This document shows, in pieces, positions 1-11,127 of a stretch of 64,000 bases of DNA (within the stretch, counting starts at the first letter, position 1; each line of letters starts with the position of its first letter). The notes beneath the pieces were generated by a model that was not told where the DNA came from, searched no databases, and was given only the letters and a program-made list of their open reading frames with translations. This DNA comes from Prorocentrum cordatum (lineage: Eukaryota > Sar > Dinophyceae > Prorocentrales > Prorocentraceae). The stretch is taken from positions 72,501 through 136,500 of the forward strand of contig CAUYUJ010016158.1 in assembly GCA_963575745.1 (NCBI GenBank), given 5' to 3'. The translations under genes were made by a program, and so were the position numbers.

Positions 1-870
1 TATCAAGGGCGATGCTAGGGCTCTCCCGAACATATGTTTTTAATCTGTGGATATGTTCATGTTTACCTGGTCCTCCTTCTCCTCCTCCTCCTCCTCCTCC
101 TCCTCCTCCTCCTCCTCCCCCTCCTCCTTCTCCTTTGCCCGCTCCCAATGCTCCTCCTTCGCGGGGGGAATGCTCGCCCTGTGCATGGGCCTGCATGGTA
201 GCGGAGCGCGGCGACCGTTTCAGCACAAACCATGGTATGAAAAACAAGGGTAAGGATGCAAATGCGCACGGATGCATCCGCCCGCGCACGGATGCATCCG
301 CGCGCGCACGGAGGCAGCCCGACGGTCGCGCAGGCGCGACCGTCGGGCTGCGACCAGGCAGCGGGCGGCAGCCGCGGCGACCCCGCGCACCAGCGTGTTC
401 TTACCCCTGCTCTTTTTCTCCCCTCCTCCTCCTTTCCACTTTCTGTTCGCCCCTCTTTCTCGTTTCCTAATTCTGCTCGCCCACCCTTCCCCCATCCTCG
501 TCATTCGTCCTCCTCCGGAGGAGGGATAACATGAGGTGGGCACTACATCTCATCACATATCATCCATCCGACGGCGCTTCGCCTCTCATTCCGGCGCTTG
601 TTGAAGGTTGATGCATCGAACTGCACGCCGCTTCTGTTCCAAACGGGTCCGCGAGCCCTCATCGGACCCTCGGGCGCATGCAACATCCGTTCGACACCCT
701 TGCAACAGACAACACGTCGGCATCATGCATGAGTCGTTGCATGTAACTGCAAAGGCTCATGCATGACGCCAACATGAACCAAACATGACCTTCTAGCGAT
801 AAATAATGACCTCAGCGCGGGAGGCTGATATTCGGCAACGATACCATGCCAAATCGCTACTTTGGACCTA
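1..870. other. No gene seen; low-complexity DNA
   Basis: This stretch holds a CTC triplet run (71-136), short direct repeats of CGCACGGATGCATCCG near 270-310, a perfect palindrome (314-351) and a pyrimidine-rich patch at 410-500. The open frames through it are low-complexity translations of the triplet run. I see no exon-like composition. Confidence 0.6.
314..351. repeat. Perfect 18-bp inverted repeat with 2-nt spacer
   Basis: The arms 314-331 and 334-351 are exact reverse complements separated by AG. As RNA or single-stranded DNA this would form a very stable GC-rich hairpin. A similar structure with a 21-bp arm and 2-nt spacer occurs at 30,668-30,711. Confidence 0.9.
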
Positions 871-884
871 CCGGTAAGATGCCT

Positions 885-1450
885 CAAGATGGCTCCGAAG
901 ATGCTCCAGGAAGCCCCAAGACCGCCCCAAGACGGCTCCAAGTGGCCGCGGAGCCTCCCGAGGAGCCCCCCCCAGAGGCCAACATGTTTCAAAACAAACG
1001 GAAAAACAATGTTTGTTGTTTTCTCGCCTGTTCGCTTCCGATGGCCATTCGAGGCCTCAAGATGGCTCCAAGACGGCCCAAGAGAGGCCCCGAGAGAGGC
1101 CCAAGCGAGCCCGAGACAGCCCCAAGATTGCCCAAGAGCGCTCTAAGAGCGTCCCAAGAGGCGATTTTAGGCGCTCCCGAGGGGGGGGTGCTAATTCAAG
1201 CGCCCCCTTTCTTTGATCGATCTCCTCCAAGATGGCCCCAAGAGCGCTCCCAAGTCTCCCGAGAGCGCCCCAAGAGGGCCCCAGGAGACGCCCAGGAGGC
1301 CCCGAAAGCCCCCCAAGAGGCCCTCAAGAGGCTCCCAAGAGACCCCCAAGAGGCCCCAAGAGGCCCCCCGAGGCACCCGAGACGCTCCAAGAGGCTTCCA
1401 GGACCGCCAAGGCGCTCCCAAGACGCCCCAAGATGCCTTGGACGCTCCCG
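885..1450 (-). repeat. GGCC/CTTGG dispersed repeat, minus orientation
   Basis: The sequence is a degenerate run of CCCCAAGA-GGCC-CTCCAAGA words. It is the reverse complement of the TCTTGGGG-GGCC family that fills 19.2-25.99 and 29.1-30.3 kb. Overlapping open frames on both strands (for example 846-1646 plus and 1191-1658 minus) encode only Pro/Arg/Gly-rich low-complexity peptides. Confidence 0.75.
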
Positions 1451-1465
1451 AGAGACATCCGAAGA

Positions 1466-1660
1466 GGCTCCTCCTCCTCCTTCTCATTCTCCTCCTCCTC
1501 ATCCTCCTCCTCATCCTCCTCCTCCTCATTTTCCTACTGCTCCTCCTCCTCCTCCCCCTCATCCACCTATTCCTCCTCCTCTCTCCTCCCTCCTCCCGCG
1601 CCCCATCCTCCTCCTCCTTCAGTTCCTCCTCCTCGTCCTCCTCTGATTCCTCCTCCATCC
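1466..1660. repeat. CTC/TCC microsatellite-like tract
   Basis: This is an imperfect polypyrimidine triplet tract. Equivalent tracts recur at 71-136, 6,331-6,535, 36,885-37,098, 47,100-47,260, 53,700-53,815, 53,975-54,085 and 59,490-59,600, and as the GGA complement at 19,997-20,710, 33,760-34,065, 57,030-57,070 and 57,540-57,735. Confidence 0.85.
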
Positions 1661-1904
1661 TCGCCGTCTTGGGTAAGACGGGTTCCCCAGCCCTTTGTTA
1701 CTCTGTATGCCCCCCCACTTCCCTGATCACCTCCAATCGCTCTGGCATCGTTACTGGATGGGCTGGCGAGGATGCGTTGACGTACGCGAAGCGTCAAGAG
1801 TTGGAATCCACGACGTGCGTCTGGGCAAACATATGGCCACGCGGGGGAGGAGGAAGCATGCACATGAAAAGAAACAGCCGGGCACCAGGGCGACAACTCG
1901 TCCT

Positions 1905-2100
1905 GGTTGCTATGTTACGCTATGCAAAAGTCTGCGATGTTGTGCTATGTTAAGTGATGTTGTGATATGGTATTCGATGATACGCGTGCTATGCTAGACT
2001 ACCTATGATAATCATGATATACAATGCTATGCGGTATCACGCTATGCGATGCTATGCTATGCTATGTTATGCGATGCGATGCGATGCCATGCGGAACTGT
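1905..2100. repeat. Degenerate TATGC pentamer array
   Basis: Repeated TATGC/GATGC words (GCTATGCGATGCTATGCTAT and variants) become purer toward 2,040-2,100. No coding signal is visible. 2,100-2,820 after it is unique-looking DNA without a recognisable gene. Confidence 0.75.
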
Positions 2101-2878
2101 GCGAAGCTGGTGAAGAAAGGTGGACAAGATATCCTTGTTGTTGGTTTTCGTCATGGTTGGTTATGGTTTTGTGCCCGGCTGCTGTTGGCCTCCTCTTGTT
2201 TTGGTTTTGTTTGTTCGTCCTCGCCCCCTCACCCATCCTTCCTCATCGAACGGTCTCCTCAGGAGGGGGGGGAGGGGGAGAACAGAGAGCGAACAGGGGG
2301 AAGAGAAGGAGAAATGATCCGAAGCGCTGTATCCACGCATACATGATGGTAGCGTCCTTTTCCAGAGCGAATCGACATTCTAGCATGTGGTTGTGTGTTG
2401 TGTGTATGTCAAAAGGATGTGTGTACGCCAAAAGGATGCTCAACCCAAAATCTTACCCTCCAAGCTCGATGGCCCTCTGGTTGGGATGAAAACGCTTGTG
2501 CACATCTAGTAGGGCCCATCTTATGCCCCCATGTTGATGTACACAAACTTCGCATTTTGAATGGCGCCAGCATGGCGACCATCGTCGTCGTTCCACTCAG
2601 GCGGTGGGACTCACGCTCAGATGCAACCGCCCCCCTAGATGCAGATGCCAATTCTTCACGCTTCGCGTATCCCCACCAACCCATCTCAAAACAGCAAGTC
2701 TTGCGAAGCATGCCGACAGTCGTGTTTTTCAGGCGTGTTTCCGCCTGCCCCCGCATATCTCCCCTGTTCCTCCTTCCCCCCGCCTCCTTGTACATCCTCC
2801 TTGTGGTGGGGGCGGGAGAAGGACGAGGCGGAGGAGGAGGGAGAGAAAGCGGTGGGAGGCAAGAGGGATTTAGCGGAG

Positions 2879-3063
<185 letters not shown>

Positions 3064-3676
3064 TGGTGGGAGTCGTTGGGGCCCCTCGTGGGGTGAGCCG
3101 TTCGGCCCCATCGTCCTTGTGTGAGTCCTTCGGGCCCCTCTTCCTGGTGTGAGTCGTTCGGGCTCCTCGTGGTGTCAGTCGTTCGGGCCCCTGGTCCTGG
3201 TGCGAGCCGTTCGGGCTCCTCGTGGTTTGAGTCGTTCGGGCCTCTCGTCCTGGTGTGAGTCGTTCGGGCCCCTCCTCCTGGTGTGAGTCGTTCGGGCTCT
3301 TCGTGGTTTGAGTCGTTCGGGCTCTTCGTCCTGTTGTGAGTCGTTCGGGCTTCTCGTGGTGTGAGTTGTTCGGGCCCCTCGTCCTGGTGTGAGTCGTTCG
3401 GGCCCCTCCTCCTGGTGTGAGTCGTTCGGGCTCCTGGTGGTGTGAGTCGTTCGGGGCCCTCGTCCTGGTGTGAGTCGTTCGGGCTCCTCGTGGTGTGAGT
3501 CGTTCGGGCGCCTCGTCCTGGTGTGAGTCGTTCGGGCCCCTCCTCCTGGTGTGAGTCGTTCGGGCTCTTCGTGGTGTGAGTCGTTCGGGCCCCTCGTCCT
3601 GGTGTGAGTCGTTCGGGCTCCTCGTGGTGTGAGGCGTTCGGGCACCTCGTCCTGGTGCGAGTCGTTCGGGCCCCTC
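3064..3676. repeat. Minisatellite of alternating 25-bp and 28-bp units
   Basis: Units begin GTCGTTCGGGC and end TGGTGTGA. A three-base difference (CTCCTCGTGG versus CCCCTCGTCCTGG in the middle) gives 25- and 28-bp versions that alternate irregularly, about 23 copies in all. Stops are absent on the minus strand, which creates a long spurious ORF (2,409-4,100). Confidence 0.9.
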
Positions 3677-3962
<286 letters not shown>

Positions 3963-3969
3963 GTAGTCG

Positions 3970-4926
3970 TATCCAAGGCAGTTTGGAGGCCTCTTGGAGA
4001 TCGTAGAGGGGCCTCTTGGGCTCTCTTTTGAGCCTCTTGGGAGCGTCCGGGGGCCCTCTTGGGCGCCTCTTGGAGCGTCTTGGGGGCCTGTTGGGGCCAT
4101 CTTTGGGGCGATCGATCACAGATGGGGCGAGCATTTTTGTCAGTACCCCCGTCGGGGCCACGATCCTCGTGAGGGGTGTCAAATTTTAGCCCTCCCAGGG
4201 ATAAGAAAAAGGACCCTCTGACCACCCGCGAAAACCCTCCAGGTCCAGGGGGAGGTAGGGGGAGGGGTAAACCCCTCCCCGAAGGGGAAGAAGGGGGGTT
4301 GAGAACAGAGAGAGCTCGCTAAACCACTCACGCCCAAAGGGCTGGTGGGATTCCTTTATGGCCTTCACCTTGGCACCGACGCGCTTGCGACGCGGTAGGG
4401 CCATTGGCCCCGCGCCCTGGCCCGGGTGAGTATCTCCCCCCGGTCAACCAATTGCGATATATCGCCAGCGCGTGGAAACTACAGCCACTCAGCTCTACCC
4501 CGTCAGTGCCCCACCAGCCCATGAGACGCCCCAGATACCTAACGACGACAGCTTGCGGGGGGCGAGGGGGAACAACTCAGCGAGTATTTGGCGTGTAAAA
4601 TAAGCTGCTTCCTTTATTGTTTCCCATGTTTCCTATATCCCCAGTGTTTCTTTATTGTTTCCTACGTTTCCTAGTCTCTGCCCCCTAGATAGCTTCGAGT
4701 AGGCCTTGGAACCCCAATATATTACCAGGACAGCCCGGCGATTGCCAAAACAAATGCCCCCCCCCAGCGGCTCCTTTTGGTAATAATGTCGCCATAAACG
4801 CGTGGCAGCTGTGAACGAGGCTGCCATGTTGCACATATGACAGCTACTACTGACCTTGACATTGCCACATTTGGGAAGGCCCACAGCTGCTGCTGGGGAT
4901 TCGTGACCCAGCGTTGCAACAGGAAT
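3970..4926. other. No gene seen; GGCC repeat then unique DNA
   Basis: 3,970-4,130 is a short plus-oriented block of the GGCC/CTTGG family. 4,259-4,280 is a 10-bp hairpin with an AA loop (GGGGAGGGGT). 4,611-4,675 carries a direct repeat of a CTTTATTGTTTCC-GTTTCCTA word. This could be the 3' flank or terminal repeat of the minus-strand retroelement that follows, but no paired long terminal repeat is visible. Confidence 0.5.
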
Positions 4927-5873
4927 TCAGTAACATGTGAACACCTGGCTAAGATCATGGCCATTGGCTTTCGGTTTTGTCCAACTTAATCTTTGCCAGC
5001 CAGATCTCCGTCGACGTAGCGAATGTTTGTGCACCCAAGTCAATTGCTCTTTCAGAAACAATAAAACTGCGCCCCTGTCCTCTCTGAAACAAAAAATTGC
5101 GCCCCTTGGAAGATCAATCTTCAGACAGCTCCTGCACTGAATCCAAAATTGCACTGCAGAAGGGCGCTGGAGCGCTGGATATATCTGCGCCCGTTTGCCC
5201 AAGTTGATACCATACCCCATGCCCTCAATAGTCTTATGCTCGTGGTCGTGAGGGCAGCTCTTGCCCACCAACTTAGGCGCTAATGTATGAAGGTGTGTAA
5301 GCATTTTGGTGGTTTCATCATGGGAATCTTTTCTGTGGGGGATACCAGACCAAATTGGCACATATCAAACGATGCACTTGTCACATCAGCATAGCTTTGG
5401 ATATCCTTCATGAGTGGGTGATCCCAACTTTTTGCGCGCAGTGGCTGCTCCAGCACAAATTTGCGTCCACTTGCTATTTGCAGGAGAACCATAAACATGG
5501 CAAATTCCAAGTGCAATTGCCCCTCTCGAAATTGGCGCTCCCGCTTGTGAGCTTTCATCCGATGCCAACTAGACGTCGTGAGTGCGCACCAAACTGCGCA
5601 GGGTGGGCTGACGACCATGACCTTGGGGCGCAGAGCCGGTGTGTGTCCAGCGAGCTTCTGCCGGACACCCTCTTGACTCAAATCCCAGCCGGTGAGCAGG
5701 TCGATTGAGTAATTAGCTCGGAGGTTGCGATTACCAAAAATGTGTAGTTTAAGTTTAAGTCTTTCTGGGCTGTAAACTTCCACGGTGTCCTCGGGAGTCG
5801 CATTCCTGAGGTGGTAGTCCATAGGCACATCCCATAATGATGGCTCCCTCTTTTCAATCATGTGGGTCTTCAT
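4927..5873 (-). pseudogene. Retroelement polyprotein remnant with SPPC (methyltransferase-like) domain
   Basis: Two overlapping minus-strand frames form one broken protein. The first (5,873-5,280) contains VEVYSPERLK, then a SIDLLTGWDL block, then VVSPPCAVWC, then a FVLEQP motif. The second (5,361-4,927) continues with APKLVGKSCPHDHEHKTIEG and a QIYPALQR block. From memory of dinoflagellate retrotransposon polyproteins, the order YSP-R, D-L-GWD, SPPC, FEHP, C-H-H is a recurring domain with a fold resembling cytosine methyltransferases. Catalytic activity is not implied. The frame change lies near 5,290 because the second frame also contains a garbled copy of the first frame's last residues. 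No protease, integrase or reverse transcriptase is seen nearby. The start at 5,873 is the first ATG of the frame and may be internal to a longer ancestor. Confidence 0.6.
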
Positions 5874-6054
5874 CAGCTCACCGCGAGAAGGCCCAGGGTA
5901 AGTTTTGAAGCGTCTCTTCTTTACCTAACATCGAAGACTGATAGGTTTCTAATAGACTAAAAAGAGAGCAGCACATTACTCCACAGGGGGGTCTGGGCAG
6001 CCGTTGGGGAGCCGTTGGGGTTTGCCGGGGGGGATCGTTTTTCGCATACAGTCA

Positions 6055-6334
6055 CACACTTCGTGCTTTTCGATTTCCCAGAACTCCATTCCCGGGCCAC
6101 ATTCTGAATGCCCGGAGCCAACTGTACGCCACTTCGTGCTCTTCGACTTCCCAGAACTCCATTCCCGGGCCACATTTTGGATGCCCGGAGCCAACTGTAG
6201 GCCACTTCGTGCTCTTCTATTCCCAGAACTCCATTCCCGGGCCACATTTTGGATGCCCGGAGCCAACTGTAGGCCACTTCGTGTTCTTCGACTTCCCAGA
6301 ACTGCATTCCCGGGCCACATTTTGGATGCCCGGA
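6055..6334 (+). repeat. Four tandem copies of a ~73-bp repeat
   Basis: Each unit reads CACTTCGTGCTCTTCGAC, TTCCCAGAACTCCATTCCC, GGGCCACATTTTGGATGCCC, GGAGCCAACTGTAGG. The copies differ by a few substitutions and small indels. The last copy runs into the CTC tract. A related single unit lies in reverse orientation at about 18,076-18,125. Confidence 0.9.
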
Positions 6335-6900
6335 TCCTCCTCCTCCTCCTCCTCCTCCTCCCCTCCTCCTCCTCCACCTCCTCCGCCCCTCCTCCTCCTC
6401 CTCCTCCCTCCTCCTCCGCCTCCTCTTCCTCCTCCCCATCCTCCTCCTCCTCCTCCTCCTCCTCCCTCCTCCTCCTCTCCTCCCCTCCTCCTCCTCCTCC
6501 TCCTTCCTCTCCTCCTCCTCCTCCTCCTCCTCCCTCATCATCATCATCATTATCATCATCATCATCATCATCATAATCATCATCACCACCACCATCATCA
6601 CCGTCATCATCATCATCATCATCACCACCACCACCATCATCACCGTCATCATCATCATCATCGTCATCATCATCATCAGCATCATTCTCATCATCATCAT
6701 CACAACCACCACCATCACCTCAACCACCATCACCACCACCACCACCATCATCACCATCAGCAACAGCATCATCATAATCATCATCATCATCAAAATCATC
6801 ATCATCGCCGTCATCATCATCAGCATCAACATCAGCATCGTCATCGTCATCGTCATCGCCATCATCGTCATCATCGTCATCGTCATCGTCTCGATCGTCA
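6331..6900. repeat. CTC tract followed by CAT/CAC triplet tract
   Basis: 6,331-6,535 is a CTC/TCC tract. 6,536-6,900 is an imperfect CAT/CAC tract (poly-His, poly-Met or poly-Asp depending on frame). Together they form a 570-bp repeat barrier directly upstream of the large EEP-Rep-helicase gene. Confidence 0.9.
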
Positions 6901-6956
6901 ACCCCTAGCACGGCGTAGATCCTCGCATCCATCCCTTAGCATGGCGAGATCCCTTT

Positions 6957-7088
6957 GCAATCTTTCCGAAAGAACCGGCCGTTCCTCCGCGGTCTACATT
7001 GTCTTGACAGCCGTCTTTGGTTCAGGACGTGCTTCCCACATTGCAATCTTTCCGACGGAACCGGCCGTTTTTCCGCGGTCTACATTGC
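6957..7088 (+). repeat. Direct duplication just upstream of the large gene
   Basis: A ~46-bp segment beginning GCAATCTTTCCGA and ending CCGCGGTCTACATTG occurs at 6,957-7,002 and again at 7,043-7,088, 86 bp apart, with few mismatches. The second copy ends just before the ATG at 7,090. It could be a duplicated 5' regulatory or leader segment; that role is inference. Confidence 0.85.
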
Positions 7089-7089
7089 A

Positions 7090-9329
7090 ATGGCCCTCCC
7101 CTGGCCCTTTCCTTACCGGCTTGCAGCCTCGGCTTCTCGCGGTGCTTCTCAGCCTGCGGAGGAAGACCGACACACGCCTGCGGCCGCGCCTGCTCGCGGT
7201 GCTCCTCAGCCTGCGTCTTTTACGGTCGCCTCTTTTAACTTCGGGTTCGAGCAGAGCATGATGATCGGGAAGAACTTCAAGACTCACTGCTCCAACTTCG
7301 GGCGGATTTGCGCCAAGATAGTCGAGGAAGTCGATGCTGACCTTTTCTTTGGGTGCGAGGTCGGTGCGTTTCGTCAAGGCCTGAGCCGAGCATCCATCAA
7401 CGTGAAAGACATCCTGACCAAGCCGTTCGGCGACAGCATCGGCTTCTGCGAGGTCGCCAACTACTTGAGCCTATGGGGCTTCGGCGGTGCTTCTCAGCCT
7501 GCTGACGCGTCCCTGCGCGAGGACACATACATCTACCACGTCCCCATCGCGCGACAAGTGGGCGCAGTGATCTCACGGTTCAATGTGCAGACAAGAGGCC
7601 ATGACAAAGTTCACGTGGTCGTCGGAAACATGCACATCGTTTGCGGAAGCAACCCTCCCAGCATTCACACGCGACAGCGAGCAGTTCGGCTGCTCCGACT
7701 CCACTTGGACGGGATCGCCGTGCTTCTCAGTACTGGGGAGCCGGGCACGCCGGTCGTGCGCCTCGCAGTCGGCGACAACAACTTGACCTCGCAGGAGGCG
7801 CGTGAAGCTTTCCAACGCCACACTGACGACGAGGCGTTATGGGAAGTCTTCGCCCCCCCGGCGGACCGCAAAGGCGACAACGTGGCAGTCTGCGGAGCAG
7901 TCGCGCGTTTCCAGCCCGTCGCCGTTGGCGCCTCCTACATGGACCGTGGCATGCGAAACGACGCACACGATGCTGTTGCGGTCGTGCTCACCGCCCCTGG
8001 TGCTTCTCAGCCTGGGGAGACAAAGAGGCGGAAGATTGTCTTCGGAGACTTGCCTGACGCCGACGCCGGCTCAGAGACCGAGGCGGAGGGCCCCTCGGTG
8101 CACTGGTCCCGGTCCCCGAGCCCCGCTCCTGTGCGTGCGCCGCTTTCACCGACGTCACCAGCCGACGCCGCAGCCTGCGACGAGCCCGAGGATGAAGTTA
8201 GTCGGCGCGCGCAGGAGCTGCGCAAGGAGTTGAGGGAGCATTGGGGCCAGAGGTATGACGCGGACTACGACCCGAAACTCCTCCACCACCTCAGCCTCTT
8301 GCTGTTCAAGAAGAGGACGTCCACGCAGCCTGCGGACAAAGATCCAGCTGGTGCTCCTCAGCCTGGCTCGGACTGTGACACCGCCTTCGCGTCGCAGGCG
8401 GAGACTGTCCGAGCCATTGTGTCTGTCCTGAAGGTTCGCCATGAGTTTCTGCGGAGCAAAAACATCGCCGACTTGCGGCGCGTCCTCACCGACGCTGAGC
8501 GCGGGGAACTCGTAAGACGTGTTCGCACAGAGTACGAGCAGTCCGAACACCAGCTGGCGCTACAGGAACGAGATGGCGAGAAGGGGAAAGCGAAAGGCAA
8601 GACTCCACCACAACGTTCTAGCGGAGCTTCTCAGCCTGCGGGAAAAGGCGAAAAGGGGAAAGCGAAAGGCAAGACTCCACCACGAGGTTTTCGCGGAGCT
8701 TCTCAGTCTGCGGGAAAAGGCGAGAAGGGGAAGGCGAAAGGCAAGACTCCACCACAAGGTGGCCAGCCCCAAGGGGCAGGCCAAGGGAGTCTCGCTAAGT
8801 TCCTCAGAGAGCAGAAGCGTAAGCGGTGGTGCCGGCATCTGCAACGTGTGTGCGGCACAAAACAGATCTGGGAGGTGCTGGCTTTCTCCGGCCGCTTCGA
8901 CGTTGACATGCTCACCCAAGCCCTGCGCGCCGAACCCAGTGAGCCACCTGCGCACGACGAAGTCATGAAGGAAGAGCGCCGCCGCCTCCACCACGACAAG
9001 GCTGAAGCGATCTCGCGCTACAACGAGGGTGAGCGGCTCGCCCGCTATCGGAAAGAGCTCATCCGTGGCGGTGCTACTCAGCCTGCCGACCAGGGCCAGG
9101 AGGTTCCCACTCTCACGCGCAAGCAGTTGGACGTGCTTCGGAAGTGGGACAGCGGCGAGTTGCGAGTCAACCGGAACCAGGCGATTGTGGCGCTAGGACA
9201 CGACCGCCTCCGTACTGCGGGAGGGGATTACCTGGACATCGGCGGCAGCACGGGCGGTGGGTCTCGGCGCATCATCGACTCTTGGCAGCCGCCGGATTGG
9301 CGCGACTTCCTGCAAGACGAGCGGGAGAG
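7090..9329 (+). CDS. Exon 1: EEP-type endonuclease domain of a Rep/helicase protein
   Basis: The frame is open from 6,955, but the first ATG is at 7,090. An endonuclease/exonuclease/phosphatase fold follows: ASFNFG (metal-binding Asn), FFGCEVG (catalytic Glu), VVVGNMHI, RLAVGDNNL (Asp and Asn) and DAHDAVAVVL (catalytic His), so the active-site set looks intact over residues ~45-310. After it comes a low-complexity acidic and Pro-rich linker, then three near-identical 24-residue GEKGKAKGKTPP repeats, then a charged region (KRKRWCRHLQRVCG). The GASQPA/GAPQPA peptide occurs eight times. The frame stops at TAA (9,331-9,333), but the stop overlaps AG|GTAAGG, a strong 5' splice site, so I end the exon at 9,329. 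Nucleases of this fold are C-terminal in Helentrons, so the N-terminal place here is unusual. It could instead be a separate gene. Confidence 0.75.
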
Positions 9330-9603
9330 GTAAGGTTTCCAAGCCCGTGTGCCCGCGGTGCTTCTCAGCCTGCGGTCTTCTGATACTACTTGCAGCAGTA
9401 GTAGGACTGCGCGGCCGCGGTGCTTTTCAGCCTGCGAGTTTCTGCTGTGCTTTTCGCTAGACTCTTTCTGCGGTGCTTTTCTGCGAGTAGTAGGACTCTT
9501 TTCAGCCTGCGGGTTTCTGCGAGTCTCAGCCTGCGAGTTTTCAGCTTGCAGGTTTCGCAGGCTCTCCGCTTCGCACGCCGCTCCAAGTTCCGGAAGTGGG
9601 CAG
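9330..9603 (+). other. Predicted intron 1 (GTAAGG...GGGCAG)
   Basis: The donor context is GAGAG|GTAAGG and the acceptor context is AAGTGGGCAG|A. Removing 274 nt joins codon AG+A (Arg) in phase 2 and links exon 1 (…DERE) to the DDEAGDESDEEK frame of exon 2. The intron holds several copies of GGTGCTTTTCAGCCTGCG (9,357, 9,419, ~9,495, ~9,528), outside any coding constraint. Splicing is inferred from sequence only. Confidence 0.6.
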
Positions 9604-10141
9604 AGACGACGAGGCGGGAGACGAGTCTGACGAGGAGAAAGAGACAGACAAAGACGGAGAAGCAGCAGAACAGCCTGACATGGCCTACCTGCATGAGAAT
9701 GTGGCAGAGTTCACGGTTGCAGTGGATCCAGTGCATGATATCGCTCCAGTCCGAATGATGCAAGCGCTGCAAGGCACGCTGGCGGCGCTGCAGGAGCAGG
9801 CAGCACGCATCGCCAAGAGCGAGGTGACACCGACAGTGGCAGACAGCAGCGGTGCTCTTCAGCCTGTTGCCGACGAAGGCGGCAGGCATACGATGCGCAG
9901 CATGGTTCTCGATGTACAGAGCGCTGCTCGTTCGTTCGACGAGCGGGCGCAGGTGGTGCTGGAGAAAGCGCAAGCAGGAGCAGACGCGCGCAGGGCTGTG
10001 GGCCCGCACTCCTTATCGGTGCCTACGCAGAAACCCTTGAGTTCTTTCGACAGCAGGTCCTGGCCGGCGTGCTACACAGAGTTCTGGTTCGGGGACGGCG
10101 CGCCGAACCTCGAGCGGGAGCGGCCCATGCTGCTCGAGCAG
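9604..10141 (+). CDS. Exon 2: acidic linker and start of Rep region
   Basis: This frame is open to the 31-bp minisatellite. It begins with an acidic stretch (DEAGDESDEEKETDKDGEA), then a helical segment (MMQALQGTLAALQEQAARI), one GALQPV motif at 9,851 and the block PLSSFDSRSWPACYTEFWFG-DGAPNLERE. From memory, that block precedes the Rep domain in dinoflagellate Helitron-type helicases. It ends at GAG CAG (10,139-10,141), phase 0, before a GT. The continuation after the minisatellite starts [18 protein letters not shown], the natural next part of the domain. The frame itself remains open into the minisatellite, but that translation is repeat-derived. Confidence 0.7.
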
Positions 10142-11127
10142 GTCTTCCCCAGGAATACTACCTATGCTACCAGTGTTGATAGAGGAGTCGATCCATTGAT
10201 AGCAGTGTCTCGTTTGGACCTACATGTGTTGTTCGCGGTGTCGCGTTTGGACCTACATGTGTTGATAGCAGTGTCTCGTTTGGACCTACATGTGTTGATA
10301 GCGGTGTCTTGTTTGTACCTACATGCGTTGATAGCAGTGTCTCGTTTGGACCTACATCCATTGATAGCAGTGTCTTGTTTGTACCTACATGCGTTGATAG
10401 CAGTGTCTCGTTTGGACCAACATGTGTTGATAGCAGTGTCTCGTTTGGATCTACACCCACTGATACCACTGTCTCGTTTGGACCTACATGTGTTGATAGC
10501 AGTGTCTCGTTTGGACCTACATGTGTTGATAGCAGTGTCTCGTTTGGACCTACATGTGTTGATAGCAGTGCCTCGTTTGGACATACATCCATTGATAGCA
10601 AGGTTGCGTTTGGGCAGTGTCTCGTTTGGACCTACATGTGTTGTTAGCAGTGTCGCGTTTGGACCTACATGTGTTGGTAGCAGTGTCTCGTTTGGACCTA
10701 CATGTGTTGATAGCAGTGTCTTGTTTGTACCTACATGCGTTGATAGCAGTGTCTCGTTTGGACCTACATGTGTTGATATCAGTGTCTCGTTTGGACCTAC
10801 ATGTGTTGTTAGCAGTGTCTCGTTTGGACCTACATGTGTTGATAGCAGTGTCTCGTTTGGACCTACATCCATTGATAGCAGTGTCTTGTTTGTACCTACG
10901 TGCGTTGATAGCAGTGTCTCGTTTGGACCTACATGTGTTGATAGCAGTGTCTCGTTTGGATCTACACCCACTGATACCACTGTCTCGTTTGGACCTACAT
11001 GCGTTGATAGCAGTGTCTCGTTTGGACCTACATGTGTTGATAGCAGTGTCTCGTTGGGACATACATCCATTGATAGCAAGGTTGCGTTTGGACCTACATG
11101 TCTTCATAGCAGTGTCTCGTTCCTTAG
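10142..11127 (+). repeat. Predicted intron 2 composed of a 31-bp minisatellite
   Basis: About 30 copies of a 31-bp unit (TGTTGATAGCAGTGTCTCG then TTTGGACCTACA) fill 10,165-11,125. A block of roughly 450-510 bp is itself duplicated: GGATCTACACCCACTGATAC recurs at 10,447 and 10,958, and a GATAGCAAGGTTGCG variant at ~10,592 and ~11,070. The array lies between GT (10,142) and TTAG (11,126-11,127). Excision joins two phase-0 codons and moves the frame from that of exon 2 to that of exon 3. This is why I read it as an intron. An array inserted into a broken gene is the alternative. Confidence 0.6.
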
